A stretch of DNA of 5,987 nucleotides from Phascolarctobacterium sp. (GTDB lineage: Bacteria; Bacillota; Negativicutes; Acidaminococcales; Acidaminococcaceae), in assembly GCA_016302525.1 (NCBI GenBank), contig JAEDNJ010000100.1, forward strand, positions 1-5,987, given 5' to 3'. Below the pieces are notes generated by a model that was not told where the DNA came from, made no database searches, and saw only the letters and a list, made by a program, of their open reading frames with translations. The position numbers were made by a program, and so were the translations under genes. Position 1 is the stretch's first letter; every line of letters begins with the position of its first letter. Of the stretch, positions 1 to 5,099 are shown in pieces.

Positions 1-1
1 A

Positions 2-91
2 ATTACGCAGATTTCAGAGCGTGTGAATGTCTTTATTGATACAGATATTAGATGTCAAAAATGGGCTGGTAAGATAAGTAATTATAGATAA
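2..91 (+). CDS. Possible 3' end of an unidentified gene (partial)
   Basis: A frame entering from the left edge stays open for 29 codons and ends at TAA 89-91; its last residues are CQKWAGKISNYR. The other two forward frames are closed early by stops. The translation has no motif I recognise. Its position in the AT-rich accessory block suggests an element gene. Twenty-nine open codons in AT-rich DNA is modest evidence, so this could be a chance frame. Confidence 0.3.
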   Translation: MTQISERVNVFIDTDIRCQKWAGKISNYR

Positions 92-126
92 AATCACGAT
101 TCAATTCGGATAAGTGAGGTGATTAA

Positions 127-288
127 GTGAATTGTTTGCAGAAAATTATTCATAAAATTATTTATGGTATCAAAGAATTTGATAGTTTATTAAATGATAA
201 AAAAGAAGATTTTAATGTTAATGTTGCTAAAAAATATTATGACATATATTTACAGAGACAGGAACAACGTAGAAAAGATTATATATGA
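127..288 (+). pseudogene. N-terminal part of a phage-type small protein, probably frameshifted
   Basis: GTG at 127 is preceded by GAGGTGAT (116-123), a good Shine-Dalgarno sequence with the AGG core 7 bases from the start. The frame encodes 53 residues, rich in Lys, Ile and Tyr, and stops at TGA 286-288. The translation looks protein-like (NVAKKYYDIYLQRQEQ near residues 32-47) but ends abruptly. The frame at 194-484 continues in the +1 direction with similar composition and no ribosome binding site of its own. The two together look like one small, mostly helical phage-type protein of roughly 117 residues, broken by a one-base change near 235-270. Alternatives are two unrelated short ORFs, a sequencing error, or a programmed +1 shift, for which I see no known signal. 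Function unknown. Confidence 0.45.
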
Positions 289-484
289 ACTTGAAGAAGA
301 AATAAAACAAGCTGCATTAGATGGTCATCTATCAATTATTACACATAATGCACATTATGATTTTATGTCATTTGATTATTTAGATGAATTAAAAAAATAT
401 TTTGAAAACAAAGGTTTTAATGTTGAAAAAGAAAGATCAAATAGTGCTTTTTTAACTTATTGGTTAAGAATCAGTTGGAAATAA
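194..484 (+). CDS. Small phage-type hypothetical protein (probably the C-terminal part of a frameshifted gene)
   Basis: This open frame of 96 codons ends at TAA 482-484. The nominal ATG at 194 has no Shine-Dalgarno sequence, and the first ~15 residues are a low-complexity run of Met, Leu, Lys and Ile, so that start is doubtful. Real coding character seems to begin near residue 20, with an acidic helix (YELEEEIKQAALDGH), then a region DYLDELKKYFENKGFNVEKE (about residues 61-80), and an ending LRISWK. In my recollection, a helical start, then a 'GF/GY.V' turn and a final 'I.W', recurs in small hypothetical proteins of Firmicutes phages and mobile elements, but I cannot name a family. The gene probably begins in the frame starting at GTG 127. 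No catalytic motif, signal peptide or membrane segment is visible. Confidence 0.5.
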   Translation: MIKKKILMLMLLKNIMTYIYRDRNNVEKIIYELEEEIKQAALDGHLSIITHNAHYDFMSFDYLDELKKYFENKGFNVEKERSNSAFLTYWLRISWK

Positions 485-510
485 AAGTTTCATTCGATAG
501 TAGTTTTAAA

Positions 511-516
511 AAGGAG
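511..516 (+). promoter_or_regulatory. Shine-Dalgarno sequence for the GTG-started chimeric ORF
   Basis: AAGGAG lies 9 bases before the GTG at 526. It fixes that GTG as the start, because there is no ATG nearby in this frame. The site is on the accessory (element) side of the junction, so the element supplies the translation signal. Confidence 0.7.
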
Positions 517-525
517 AAGTTATAA

Positions 526-801
526 GTGGTAGAGATTTTAGGCAACAATCTAAAGAAGTTCTTTGACATTATAGATAATCCACCAAAAGATGCAGAGATT
601 ACATATGCTGGCAATAGATATGAAGTTTGGGAAGTATCTGATGAATTACATAATAAGATGTGTGATATGTCGGAAGAAGAGTTTATTGAATTAGCTGGTG
701 AAGATGCTGAGAAATTCCAAAAGATGCTGGATGCACTGGATGACCTGGATGATGTGCAAGATGTATATCACAGTGCTGACATGCCTGAGGAAGAAGAATA
801 A
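526..801 (+). CDS. Chimeric small acidic protein: element-encoded N-terminus joined in frame to the YebC C-terminal tail
   Basis: This is a 91-residue acidic protein starting at GTG with a strong Shine-Dalgarno sequence and ending at TAA 799-801. Residues 1 to about 58 include YEVWEVSDELHNKMCDMSEE (32-51). They do not resemble YebC but recall a small phage-associated hypothetical family whose members, as I remember them, continue as ELAGEDAWW. From about residue 59 the sequence becomes the end of YebC/PmpR: E-D-A-E-K-F-Q-K-M-L-D-A-L, then DDVQDVYH at 75-82 and an acidic tail. E. coli YebC has DDVQEVYH at the matching place. A complete YebC is about 240 to 250 residues, so only about one seventh remains. 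The neighbours fit, because yebC is commonly just upstream of ruvC, and a terminator follows. The fusion is most simply explained by element integration. Whether the chimera is made, or does anything, is unknown. Confidence 0.75.
   Translation: MVEILGNNLKKFFDIIDNPPKDAEITYAGNRYEVWEVSDELHNKMCDMSEEEFIELAGEDAEKFQKMLDALDDLDDVQDVYHSADMPEEEE
691..711. other. Putative attachment-site core / recombination junction in yebC
   Basis: This short stretch encodes L-A-G-E-D-A-E (residues 56-62 of the ORF at 526). It is where the non-YebC sequence gives way to YebC sequence without loss of frame, and it coincides with a rise in G+C from about 32% (601-660) to 47% (721-780). The motif fits both sides: the YebC family often has G/D-E-D-A-E-K before its last helix, and the element protein appears to have an A-G-E-D-A segment. 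A shared core is what site-specific integration leaves behind. The exact edges cannot be set without the other junction. Confidence 0.45.
703..801 (+). pseudogene. yebC: Displaced 3' remnant of yebC (YebC/PmpR family transcriptional or translational regulator)
   Basis: About 32 codons encode the final helix-turn and C-terminus of YebC, recognised by L-D-A-L-D-D-L-D-D-V-Q-D-V-Y-H followed by a short acidic end. Everything upstream that should make up YebC (its conserved N-terminus AGHSKW and most of its three domains) is missing here. Base composition matches the housekeeping genes downstream rather than the DNA to the left. The remnant is read in frame as part of the 526-801 ORF. If the element integrates in the usual way, a complete yebC with an element-supplied 3' end should exist at its other boundary, outside this window. 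Confidence 0.72.
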
Positions 802-813
802 TTGTGATTTGAT

Positions 814-842
814 AAGCAGGCAGTCTTTGCCTGCTTTTCTTG
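814..842 (+). terminator. Rho-independent terminator after the yebC tail
   Basis: AAGCAGGCA (814-822) pairs perfectly with TGCCTGCTT (828-836) around a five-base loop GTCTT. The stem is followed by a T-rich tail, TTCTTGT. It begins 12 bases after the stop at 799-801 and separates the yebC tail from ruvC. The ruvC start is only 49 bases beyond the stem. Confidence 0.85.
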
Positions 843-885
843 TGATAGGCAAACATTGGCAAAGCCCTTGTTTGAAGGTTGGTTT

Positions 886-1383
886 ATGCTGGTACTAGGA
901 ATTGACCCTGGCACTGCGATTATGGGCTATGGCGTTGTAGATATGACCCACGGCAAATTAACACCTGTGTTCTACGGCTCCATTATGACCGATAAGGATA
1001 TGCTGCCAGAGCTGAGACTGAAAAAAATATATGATGAGCTGTGTGAGCTGATAGAGCATTTTCGCCTTGATTACATGAGCATTGAAAAGCTTTATTTTAA
1101 CCACAATCAGACTACGGCTATTCCTGTGGCCCAGGCTAGGGGTATCGCTTTATTGGCGGCAGCAAACCACGGCTTACCCGTGCTGGAATACACACCTATG
1201 CAAATAAAAATGGCTGTTGTCGGTAGTGGCAGTGCCACCAAGGAGCAGGTTATCTACATGGTACGCAACCTTTTGAATATAAAGGAAAGAATTAAGCCTG
1301 ATGATACTGCAGATGCTTTGGCGGCAGCTATTTGTGGTTTAAATACAGCTATGACGCGTAGCTGGCAGGAGGGAGCAAGATGA
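886..1383 (+). CDS. ruvC: Holliday junction endonuclease RuvC
   Basis: RuvC makes paired symmetric nicks that resolve Holliday junctions brought by RuvAB during recombinational repair. The 165-residue product has the usual length (E. coli 173). It starts with the RNase H-fold strand LVLGIDPGTAIMGYG. The expected acidic catalytic residues are all present: Asp7, Glu67 in S-I-E-K-L-Y-F, and Asp140 and Asp143 in D-D-T-A-D-A-L-A. An in-frame TTG at 856 would add ten residues. ATG 886 is preferred because it places the catalytic Asp at position 7, as in E. coli, and has AAGG (875-878) 7 bases upstream. The stop overlaps the ruvA start in an ATGA arrangement, so the two are translationally coupled. 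No clear promoter is visible between the terminator and this gene. Confidence 0.97.
   Translation: MLVLGIDPGTAIMGYGVVDMTHGKLTPVFYGSIMTDKDMLPELRLKKIYDELCELIEHFRLDYMSIEKLYFNHNQTTAIPVAQARGIALLAAANHGLPVLEYTPMQIKMAVVGSGSATKEQVIYMVRNLLNIKERIKPDDTADALAAAICGLNTAMTRSWQEGAR
1367..1375 (+). promoter_or_regulatory. Strong Shine-Dalgarno sequence for ruvA inside the end of ruvC
   Basis: AGGAGGGAG lies within the last codons of ruvC. Its GGAGG core (1368-1372) is 7 bases before the ruvA ATG at 1380. It supports that start and efficient translation of ruvA despite the 4-base overlap with ruvC. Confidence 0.8.
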
Positions 1384-1994
1384 TAGGTTCTTTGCGTGGA
1401 ATAGTTGCCTACCTGGGCTTGGATTATTGTTTATTAGAAACTCCTGGCGGTGTAGGCTATCGGGTGTTTATGCCAAATTCTCATTTGTCGCAGTTAAGCT
1501 TAAATAAAGAAATCAGGGTGCAAACTCATACTGCTGTGCGAGAGGATGCTATTTTGCTCTACGGTTTTTTAAGTCAGGACTATTACGCCTTGTTTGAACT
1601 GCTTTTGAATGTAAGCGGTGTAGGTCCCAAAATGGCTCTGGGCATTCTCTCGGCTGTAAAGCCAGAGGACTTTTATTTGGCGGTACAGTCTCAGGATATC
1701 AAAACGCTGGTGAAGCTGCCGGGTATTGGCAAAAAAACAGCTGAGCGTATGCTGCTAGAGCTTAAGGATAAGGTTGGAACCTTCACGGATAATCGTGGAC
1801 AGGATATTACTGCTGCTCCTACTAGCGGCGGCACTAGCTCTGTAGCCGAGGCCATTGAGGCCCTTGAAGCCCTCGGCTATGCTCGCAGCGAGATTTTGCC
1901 TACTTTAAAACAGATTCCAGATTGTAGTGAGCTGAGCAGTGATGTAATTTTGAAGCAGGCTTTAAAACTAATCGCTCAGGAAAAGTTTAAATAA
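1380..1994 (+). CDS. ruvA: Holliday junction branch migration complex, DNA-binding subunit RuvA
   Basis: RuvA tetramers bind the four-way junction and load the RuvB motors on opposite arms. The product is 204 residues, the normal length. Residues 1 to about 62 form the OB-fold domain, starting M-I-G-S-L-R-G and ending near EDAILLYGF. Glu55 and Asp56 match the acidic pin of E. coli RuvA, which separates strands at the crossover. Two helix-hairpin-helix motifs follow, NVSGVGPKMA (77-86) and KLPGIGKKTA (112-121), which contact the DNA backbone. A flexible Gly/Ser/Thr-rich linker (about 138-153) leads to the C-terminal domain III, which binds RuvB (AIEALEALGY, 158-167). The start overlaps the ruvC stop. 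Confidence 0.98.
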   Translation: MIGSLRGIVAYLGLDYCLLETPGGVGYRVFMPNSHLSQLSLNKEIRVQTHTAVREDAILLYGFLSQDYYALFELLLNVSGVGPKMALGILSAVKPEDFYLAVQSQDIKTLVKLPGIGKKTAERMLLELKDKVGTFTDNRGQDITAAPTSGGTSSVAEAIEALEALGYARSEILPTLKQIPDCSELSSDVILKQALKLIAQEKFK

Positions 1995-2019
1995 AAAGCT
2001 AGGTTAAATAGGAGAGCTT

Positions 2020-3027
2020 ATGGATTTTAGCACAGAACGTATCATTGCCGGAGCGGAGCAGGAGCAAGACACTTGGCAATATAGCCTGCGCCCCCGCAAT
2101 TTAAATGAATATATTGGTCAGCAGCAGGTTAAGGATAATCTGGAGATTTTCATTAAGGCTGCAGCAGCTCGCCATGAGTCTCTGGATCATGTGCTTCTTT
2201 TTGGTCCCCCTGGCTTAGGCAAGACTACTCTGGCAAATATTATTGCCAATGAGCTGAAGGTTAATATTCGTGTTACTAGCGGTCCTGCTATTGAGCGCCA
2301 GGGAGATTTGGCTGCTATTTTAACCAATTTAGGCGAGAATGATGTGCTCTTTATTGACGAAATTCATCGCCTGTCTAAGACTGTTGAGGAAATTCTCTAT
2401 TCTGCTATGGAGGATTTTGCCTTAGATATTATTATCGGCAAGGGACCGAGTGCACGCAGCGTGCGCTTAGACCTGCCTCATTTTACCTTAATTGGTGCGA
2501 CTACGCGTCTAGGCGCTATTGCTGCCCCTCTGCGTGACCGCTTTGGTGTACAATGTCGCCTAGAGTTCTACAAGCCGGAGGAGCTGCAGTTTATTGTAAC
2601 TAGGGCAGCAGAAATACTGGGTGTTAACATTGATAGAGAGGGGGCAGGGCAGATTGCTCGCCGCAGCCGTGGTACACCTCGTATTGCGAACCGTCTTTTA
2701 AAGAGGGTGCGCGATTTTGCTCAGGTGGCAGGGTTGGACACAATCAATGGTCAGCTGGCTGATGAGGCTTTAGCAAGGCTAGAGGTGGACCGCTATGGTC
2801 TCGACCGCAATGACAGGCGTATTCTTAACGCCATTGTTAAGAGCTTTGGCGGTGGACCTGTTGGCATAGAAACAATCGCTGCTGCAGTTAGCGAGGAAAG
2901 CACCACGATTGAGGATGTTATTGAGCCCTATCTCATTCAGCTGGGACTTTTGCAGCGTACACCTCGCGGCAGAATTGCAACTAGAGAAACCTATAGATAT
3001 TTAGGCGTTCCCTATCCGGAAAAATAA
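2020..3027 (+). CDS. ruvB: Holliday junction branch migration ATPase RuvB
   Basis: RuvB is the AAA+ hexameric motor that pumps DNA through the RuvA-bound junction using ATP. The 335-residue protein has the full family layout. The N-terminal Y-S-L-R-P motif (21-25) leads to Y-I-G-Q. Walker A is GPPGLGKT (62-69) and Walker B is LFIDEIHR (110-117). A sensor 1 region follows (LIGATTR, 157-163), then the arginine finger segment PLRDRFG (170-176) and sensor 2 in [10 protein letters not shown] (217-226). A C-terminal winged helix ends with a RTPRGR loop (313-318). AGGAG (2010-2014) precedes the ATG by 5 bases. The gene follows ruvA after 25 bases and ends one base before queH, so it is mid-operon. 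Nothing is missing. Confidence 0.98.
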   Translation: MDFSTERIIAGAEQEQDTWQYSLRPRNLNEYIGQQQVKDNLEIFIKAAAARHESLDHVLLFGPPGLGKTTLANIIANELKVNIRVTSGPAIERQGDLAAILTNLGENDVLFIDEIHRLSKTVEEILYSAMEDFALDIIIGKGPSARSVRLDLPHFTLIGATTRLGAIAAPLRDRFGVQCRLEFYKPEELQFIVTRAAEILGVNIDREGAGQIARRSRGTPRIANRLLKRVRDFAQVAGLDTINGQLADEALARLEVDRYGLDRNDRRILNAIVKSFGGGPVGIETIAAAVSEESTTIEDVIEPYLIQLGLLQRTPRGRIATRETYRYLGVPYPEK

Positions 3028-3028
3028 A

Positions 3029-3688
3029 ATGAAAATACTATTACACGCTTGCTGTGGTCCCTGCTCCTGCTATCCTGTGGAAAGGCTGAGAGCAGAGAAT
3101 CATCAGTTTGATATTTTATATTTTAATCCTAATATTCATCCCTATAAGGAATTTAAGCACCGCATGACAACGCTTATGGAGTTTTGTCAAAAGCAGCAAA
3201 TTAAGCTCATTGTAAACAAGACCTATGATTTAGAGGAATGTGTGCGGGGAATGCTTCAGGAGCCTACTATACGCTGCGCCTTTTGCTATCGTATGCGCCT
3301 GCGCTATGCGGCTCAGTATGCTAAGGAGCACGGCTATGATGCCTTTAGCACCACGCTTTTAGTTAGCATTTATCAAAAGCATGAGCTGATTAAGCGCATT
3401 GCCGAGGAGGCTGCCGAGGAGTTTGCTATTCCTTTTTACTACGAGGATTTTCGTACCGGCTATGACCGTGGCGTAGAGCTGAGCCTTGCTTTAGAGCTGT
3501 ATCGCCAGCCCTATTGCGGCTGTGTTTTTAGCGAGCGCGACCGCTATGCCGTAGAAAAAAAGCGTAAGGCTGAGCCACCTACTGAGGAGCTGGTGAAGGT
3601 AGATAAGCTGATACGCATGGAAAACCTTCAGCATGAAAAGGTGAGAGCAAGGTCAAAGGCAGCTTTGGTTGACTCGCAGGCGAGGTAG
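3029..3688 (+). CDS. queH: Epoxyqueuosine reductase QueH
   Basis: QueH (formerly DUF208) reduces epoxyqueuosine in tRNA to queuosine. It performs the last step of the pathway and is an iron-sulfur alternative to the cobalamin-dependent QueG. The 219-residue product shows the diagnostic cysteines: HACCGPC (6-12) at the N-terminus, RCAFC (82-86, Cys83 and Cys86) in the middle, and YCGC (162-165) near the end of the core domain. These are the likely ligands for the Fe-S cluster and extra iron. A charged tail of about 45 residues follows the core. The ATG lies one base after the ruvB stop and has only a weak GGA upstream, so translation is probably coupled to ruvB. queA, the preceding enzyme in the pathway, lies downstream in the same direction, which supports the assignment. 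Confidence 0.95.
   Translation: MKILLHACCGPCSCYPVERLRAENHQFDILYFNPNIHPYKEFKHRMTTLMEFCQKQQIKLIVNKTYDLEECVRGMLQEPTIRCAFCYRMRLRYAAQYAKEHGYDAFSTTLLVSIYQKHELIKRIAEEAAEEFAIPFYYEDFRTGYDRGVELSLALELYRQPYCGCVFSERDRYAVEKKRKAEPPTEELVKVDKLIRMENLQHEKVRARSKAALVDSQAR
3682..3685 (+). promoter_or_regulatory. Ribosome binding site that decides the SpoIID-like start
   Basis: GAGG within the last codons of queH is 7 bases before ATG 3693. It favours that ATG over an in-frame TTG at 3669, which would add eight residues (MTRRRGSK) in front of an already typical signal peptide. Confidence 0.6.
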
Positions 3689-3692
3689 CAAG

Positions 3693-4982
3693 ATGTGGAA
3701 AAGATTTTTCAGCGCTGTACTTATTAGTAGCTGCCTTTTTACTTTGAGCGCAGAGGCTACGGATATTCGCATAGCTCTCGTGGAAGGGCAGAATACTGCT
3801 GCCCTAAATTCTGAGACCACTTTTAGGTTAAGAAACCTGCTCAGCGGCGAGGAAACAGTTCTCCCTAAGGGAAAATATTTTGCCCATGTTAAGGAGGGTC
3901 AGCTCCAGCTAGAGCAGCAAGGCTTTGGTCAGGCGGTAGAGCTGCTTGTAGATAAGGGGCAGAGCCTGCCTAAGGTGAATGGTCGCAGCTATGACGGCAA
4001 GCTTGTCATAAAGCTAGTAGAGAATAAGCTGCTTATTACCAATGAGGTAGACTTAGAGCTGCTTGTCAGCCGCATTTTGCCTCGCAAGACTATGCCCATT
4101 TGGCCGGATGAGGCCATTAAGGCACAGGCCGTGGCAGCCCGTACCTATTTGCTGCACCAAAAGCAGCAGGGAGCAGAGCGAGGCTATGCTATAAAGAATA
4201 CAGATAAGGAAGCTCCTTATTATGGCCTAGGCCAACGAACTGAAAAGCAGGCTATCACAAGACTTGTTAAGGCAACTGCCGGGGAGTATTTAGTAGATAA
4301 AAATGGTGAGCCAATTTATGCGCTCACGACCTCTAGCTCTGGCGGTAAAACTGAAAGCGGTTTCGAGGCCTTGGGCAAGGCTTATAGCTATCTTCAATCC
4401 GTAGAGGATTATGACCAGGATAGCCCAGAGTATAAATGGGAGTTTCGCATTAGCCCTGAATATGTCGAAGGACTGCTGGCGCAAAATGGTTATTACTTAG
4501 GCAAGCTGGCGAATGTGCGCTTGTCGAGTATAAAGGAGCCCGGTGGTGATAGAACAGCAACTGGTCGTGTAAAATACATGATTTTTGGTGGCACTATCGG
4601 CACAGCTAAGCTGACAGGACAAAGGGCCGCTGAGCTGTTTAATCTTAATAGCAATTATTTTGATGTAGAAACAGGTACTCCCGTTCCAGAAAAAATCGAG
4701 CTTCCTATTACCAATACCTATGGTATGGAGATTGGTAAAAAAGAGGTTCCTATCAAAGTAAAGGAAGAGGAACCGAAGATTTGGAGTGAATATCTAAAAA
4801 GCTATCATGTACTGACGGGTGGCAAGGCTGAGAAGCTAATTTTTCGTGGTCAGGGCAAGGGCTCTGGGCTTGGTCTTAGTGCCTGGGGTGCGCGTGGGCT
4901 GGCTAACGGAACTGAACTAAAGAACTATGCAGAAATTTTAGCACATTATTATCCGGGTACGCAGCTCGTAAAAATGAAATAA
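3693..4982 (+). CDS. SpoIID/LytB-domain protein, exported, lacking the canonical catalytic and zinc residues
   Basis: The 429-residue product begins with a signal peptide: Lys3/Arg4, then a hydrophobic run, with a probable signal peptidase I site after A-E-A (20-22). An I-S-S-C segment (11-14) is a weaker lipobox-like alternative. The SpoIID/LytB domain (about 105-245) is clear from DEAIKAQAVAARTYLL (139-154), VKATAGEYL (192-200) and SSSGGKTESGFEALG (214-228). A C-terminal family motif reads G-S-G-L-G-L-S-A-W-G-A-R-G (390-402). SpoIID proper is a peptidoglycan lytic transglycosylase that acts in spore engulfment, and LytB-type relatives modulate amidases. Here LPRKTMPIWP (129-138) stands where the family has VPSEMPxxWP, so the catalytic Glu is absent. 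The Cys/His metal-binding segment is also missing, and GHG has become GSG. A role in cell-wall remodelling or amidase modulation outside sporulation is an inference. The gene starts 4 bases after queH. Confidence 0.88.
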   Translation: MWKRFFSAVLISSCLFTLSAEATDIRIALVEGQNTAALNSETTFRLRNLLSGEETVLPKGKYFAHVKEGQLQLEQQGFGQAVELLVDKGQSLPKVNGRSYDGKLVIKLVENKLLITNEVDLELLVSRILPRKTMPIWPDEAIKAQAVAARTYLLHQKQQGAERGYAIKNTDKEAPYYGLGQRTEKQAITRLVKATAGEYLVDKNGEPIYALTTSSSGGKTESGFEALGKAYSYLQSVEDYDQDSPEYKWEFRISPEYVEGLLAQNGYYLGKLANVRLSSIKEPGGDRTATGRVKYMIFGGTIGTAKLTGQRAAELFNLNSNYFDVETGTPVPEKIELPITNTYGMEIGKKEVPIKVKEEEPKIWSEYLKSYHVLTGGKAEKLIFRGQGKGSGLGLSAWGARGLANGTELKNYAEILAHYYPGTQLVKMK

Positions 4983-5099
4983 GCAATAAGAAATAGAGCT
5001 TTATGCAGCTTGTGCTTCTTCAATATTCTTGATAGTGGTTTTGAGGCACTGCGGCATGACTATTCTTATTATATTAAATAAATTAGAGGTTATATTTTA
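4983..5099. other. Intergenic gap before queA
   Basis: This 117-base gap is the only long break within the ruv-queA cluster. I see no convincing terminator hairpin. The last 40 bases are AT-rich, including TATTAT at 5067-5072. A TTGAGG at 5041-5046 sits 20 bases upstream of it, too far for a good sigma-70 pair, so a separate queA promoter is possible but not demonstrated. Confidence 0.4.
5085..5090 (+). promoter_or_regulatory. Ribosome binding site of queA
   Basis: AGAGGT lies 9 bases before the ATG at 5100 and supports that start. The protein begins [11 protein letters not shown], the usual QueA N-terminus. Confidence 0.65.

Larger units (their letters stand above)
1..705. mobile_element. 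Right end of a putative integrated element (prophage or ICE) inserted in yebC
   Basis: This stretch is far more AT-rich than the rest of the window: about 15 to 33% G+C in the hand-counted lines at 121-180, 361-420, 541-600 and 601-660, against 47% at 721-780 and 58% at 2041-2100. It contains only short ORFs of phage-like character and lies exactly where the body of yebC would be expected, upstream of ruvC. The composition change coincides with the point where the reading frame at 526-801 turns into YebC sequence. The inference is that this is the terminal part of an element integrated into the 3' end of yebC. No integrase or structural gene is visible here, so the kind of element is unknown. 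A rearrangement or an assembly chimera would look similar. Confidence 0.5.

Noticed and set aside
66..94. Possible promoter CTGGTA-17-TAAAAT before the GTG at 127
   Set aside because: The -10 is close to consensus, but the -35 matches only 3 of 6 and such -10 boxes are common by chance in AT-rich DNA.
475..503. Possible promoter TTGGAA-17-TAGTAG before the ORF at 526
   Set aside because: The -10 matches only 3 of 6 and the resulting leader would be very short.
865..878. CCTT-GTTTG-AAGG hairpin over the ruvC ribosome binding site
   Set aside because: The stem has only 4 base pairs, too weak to claim regulation.
856..885. Extended ruvC start at TTG 856
   Set aside because: ATG 886 has a better ribosome binding site and puts the catalytic Asp at residue 7, as in E. 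coli RuvC.
698..898. Open frame overlapping the 526-801 ORF and the ruvC start
   Set aside because: It overlaps clear YebC coding in another frame, runs through the terminator, and has a composition unlike a real protein.
4290..4484. Minus-strand open frame inside the SpoIID-like gene
   Set aside because: It lies wholly inside a well-supported gene and shows no recognisable family.
5001..5057. Minus-strand 18-codon frame in the gap before queA, reading MPQCLKTTIKNIEEAQAA
   Set aside because: It looks protein-like, but it is very short, has no ribosome binding site and has a stop a few codons upstream. It could be a remnant of a lost gene, but that cannot be supported.
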